A DNA stretch of 64,000 nucleotides from Eremophila alpestris peregrina (lineage: Eukaryota > Chordata > Aves > Passeriformes > Alaudidae), in assembly GCA_009792885.1 (NCBI GenBank), contig WMCF01000018.1, positions 9,063,217 through 9,127,216 of the forward strand, in the 5' to 3' direction. Under the pieces are notes generated by a model. The model did no database searches and was not told where the DNA came from. It saw only the letters and a program-made list of their open reading frames with translations. Both the position numbers and the translations under genes were made by a program. Shown piece after piece: positions 62,270-64,000 of the stretch (position 1 is its first letter; the number at the start of each line of letters is the position of its first letter).

Positions 62270-63978
62270 CTTTAGCTCATCTAGCTGAAGAGATGACTGT
62301 GCAGGAAATAAGGCTTCAGAGGAGGGGGGTGGAAAACTGTGAACTCTGTTGGCATTAACTTGTGCTGCTGAGTGGGTCATGGCAGACTTTTGTTTTCAGC
62401 TCCAGACGAAAGGTGAAGGATGAGCACTGTCTCAAGCTCCCAGGATACTGCTTGTTCCAAATGGGCAAAACAAATGATCATCTGCTTTTTTGTTAAAAAA
62501 AAAAGGGGGGAAAGAAATTAAAACATACAGAGTTATGGAGTGAAGATGAAATTACTCACTGTGTCAAATAATTAATGAGCTTGAAGACTTGTCGTGAATA
62601 AAGCAGGAATTCAAGCAGGAAAAGTTTATACTCAGAATAGTAAACTAAGGCCATGATTCTTATTTCAGATATGTGGCTACCACCAGGCAAAATGGGGAAA
62701 AGAACCCAGCTTTTACACATTTGGCCACTGGATGATACAAGCTTCAGAGTAAGGTGTGTTTAGTTGTAGCTAAAACAAAACAATGAGACTAGAAAACACT
62801 TAAGGCCAAGGCCTTTGAACACAAGTCCAGTACAAATCTTATAGAGAACAAGTAAAAATTAATTAACTTACGCTTTATTGGATAAACTCACCATTTAATT
62901 TAATGTACAGTGCTCTAATTACCAGTCTCTGCTCTGCAGAAGATCAGTGGAGGAGCTGACAGACTCGTATGAGACATTTTCCATTTATTAGCTGTTGCTG
63001 TCCGAGCAAGTTGCAATCAGTCAGCAATGGCCTTCCCTGCTCACAGCATTCCTGTGCAACAGGGAAATGCTCCTGCCTCTGCTTTGCAGCTGAGACCTGA
63101 GCATTGAGGTCTACCCACTGATGGGCTGGGGCACTGCAGGGTTGAGTGTTTCCACAGGCCTGGCTGCAAGGGTAGAGCTCAATGTTACCAGCTGGAACAG
63201 GAATTTAAGAACAAAGCCAAAATCTGTTCTCTCTGATGGTGTGGAAGTTCTGCTCTATACCCCACTGTCAGAGGGAAGCCCTGTGCCCAAATCTGTGCTT
63301 CCAGAGTTCCCAAACCTAGAGACAGGGGTTCCAAGCAGTCCTATGACACAGGTGTCCTACTGGCTTGGTCAGGACAGGTCAGAAGACAGTTCTTTTTCCT
63401 GCTGAACCCTCACATCACAAAGAAATGTGCATCACTAATTACCACATTAAAAGGCAAACACAGTGGCTGTGCATAAGTTAGTAGTCTTCCCCAAATTCTG
63501 GCTTTCCTTAGCCTCTGTCTGCCTGACTTCATAATGCTACTCATGCTTTCAAAGAGTTTTTACAGGGTTAGCATAAACACACATTCCTATCTTCATGCCA
63601 CTCAAGGCTCCTGCAGCCTCAACAGGCCATTGTTATTATCTAGTCTGACTCCAACCATCTGCTGTACCACAGACCAGAGAATTCCAGACAATGCCTTCTG
63701 CAGCCACCACCCAACATTTAGCTGGGAGTCTTCTTTCAGAAAGCCATCTCATTGACACTTCAGATTTTTTTGTGCCTCTCCTGGGAAGGAGCTGCATTAG
63801 AAGCCTGAGTTGCCCAGACTCTGCTCTGGGCAGAGCATTAGGCTCACAAGGTATTTCTCCTGTGTGGGAGATTTGGCAGTAAGAGGTTTTAAATGCAGCA
63901 TTTCAGCTCATTTACCAGCTTGAAAATGCAATGTTCATCATCTCACTCTGCAGAGGAAAACAATATGATTGGCTTGTT
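62270..63978. other. Unique non-coding sequence
   Basis: I see no gene or named repeat. There is an A10-GGGGGG purine tract near 62496-62512. Open frames are below 95 codons. Confidence 0.6.
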
Positions 63979-64000
63979 AAAAAAAAAAAAAAAAAAAAAA
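63979..64000. repeat. Poly(A) run cut by the window end
   Basis: Twenty-two consecutive A residues reach the last base. It could be a homopolymer, the tail of a retroposon on the plus strand or the start of a longer A-rich tract. What lies beyond cannot be seen. Confidence 0.85.

Noticed and set aside
1..64000. CRISPR arrays, operons, Shine-Dalgarno sites, prophage or plasmid features
   Set aside because: The CR1 and LTR content shows a bird-type nuclear genome, and no regularly spaced repeat array is present.

Overview
This is a vertebrate nuclear sequence, almost certainly from a bird. The evidence is the repeats: at least eight CR1 LINE fragments, most ending in the degenerate ATTCTATG-type 3' terminus of avian CR1, plus retroviral-type LTRs that match avian families as I remember them. 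Everything else is moderately AT-rich single-copy sequence with few CpGs. A songbird is plausible, but that is an inference and not a demonstrated placement.

I found no convincing protein-coding gene, tRNA, rRNA, snRNA or recognisable microRNA. The open frames are short (longest 163 codons), overlap on both strands and resemble no family I know; several of the longer ones lie inside repeats. The window reads as a gene desert or the inside of a very large intron. Two short stretches (about 35.5-35.8 kb and 60.03-60.34 kb) have weak exon-like properties and are listed at low confidence.

Layout. 0-6.9 kb: unique sequence. 6.9-7.5 kb: a CR1 3' end on the minus strand, then a triple 12-bp tandem repeat and a 31-bp palindrome. 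13.6-14.4 kb: a strand-asymmetric A/G-rich block holding a CR1 scrap. 18.3-21.1 kb: the most structured interval, with a CCTTCT/CCTTTT hexanucleotide array and a 0.68-kb CR1 that carries a roughly 64-bp insert copied from, or sharing an origin with, sequence 2.4 kb upstream. 21-45.9 kb: essentially unique sequence with homopolymer and A-rich patches. 45.96-46.45 kb: two pieces of the same LTR family in opposite orientations. 47.5-54.9 kb: a CR1-rich interval whose last copy is split by a complete 571-bp solo LTR with TG...CA ends and a perfect 6-bp target duplication. 59.1 kb: an eroded CR1. 62.1-62.3 kb: a nearly pure A/T island. The window ends inside a poly(A) run.

There is no gene set to assemble into a pathway. 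The biology here is genome evolution: CR1 retrotransposition, retroviral insertion followed by LTR-LTR recombination, one probable repair-associated templated insertion, and expansion of a polypurine/polypyrimidine satellite. No new cellular or defence system is supported by what I can read.
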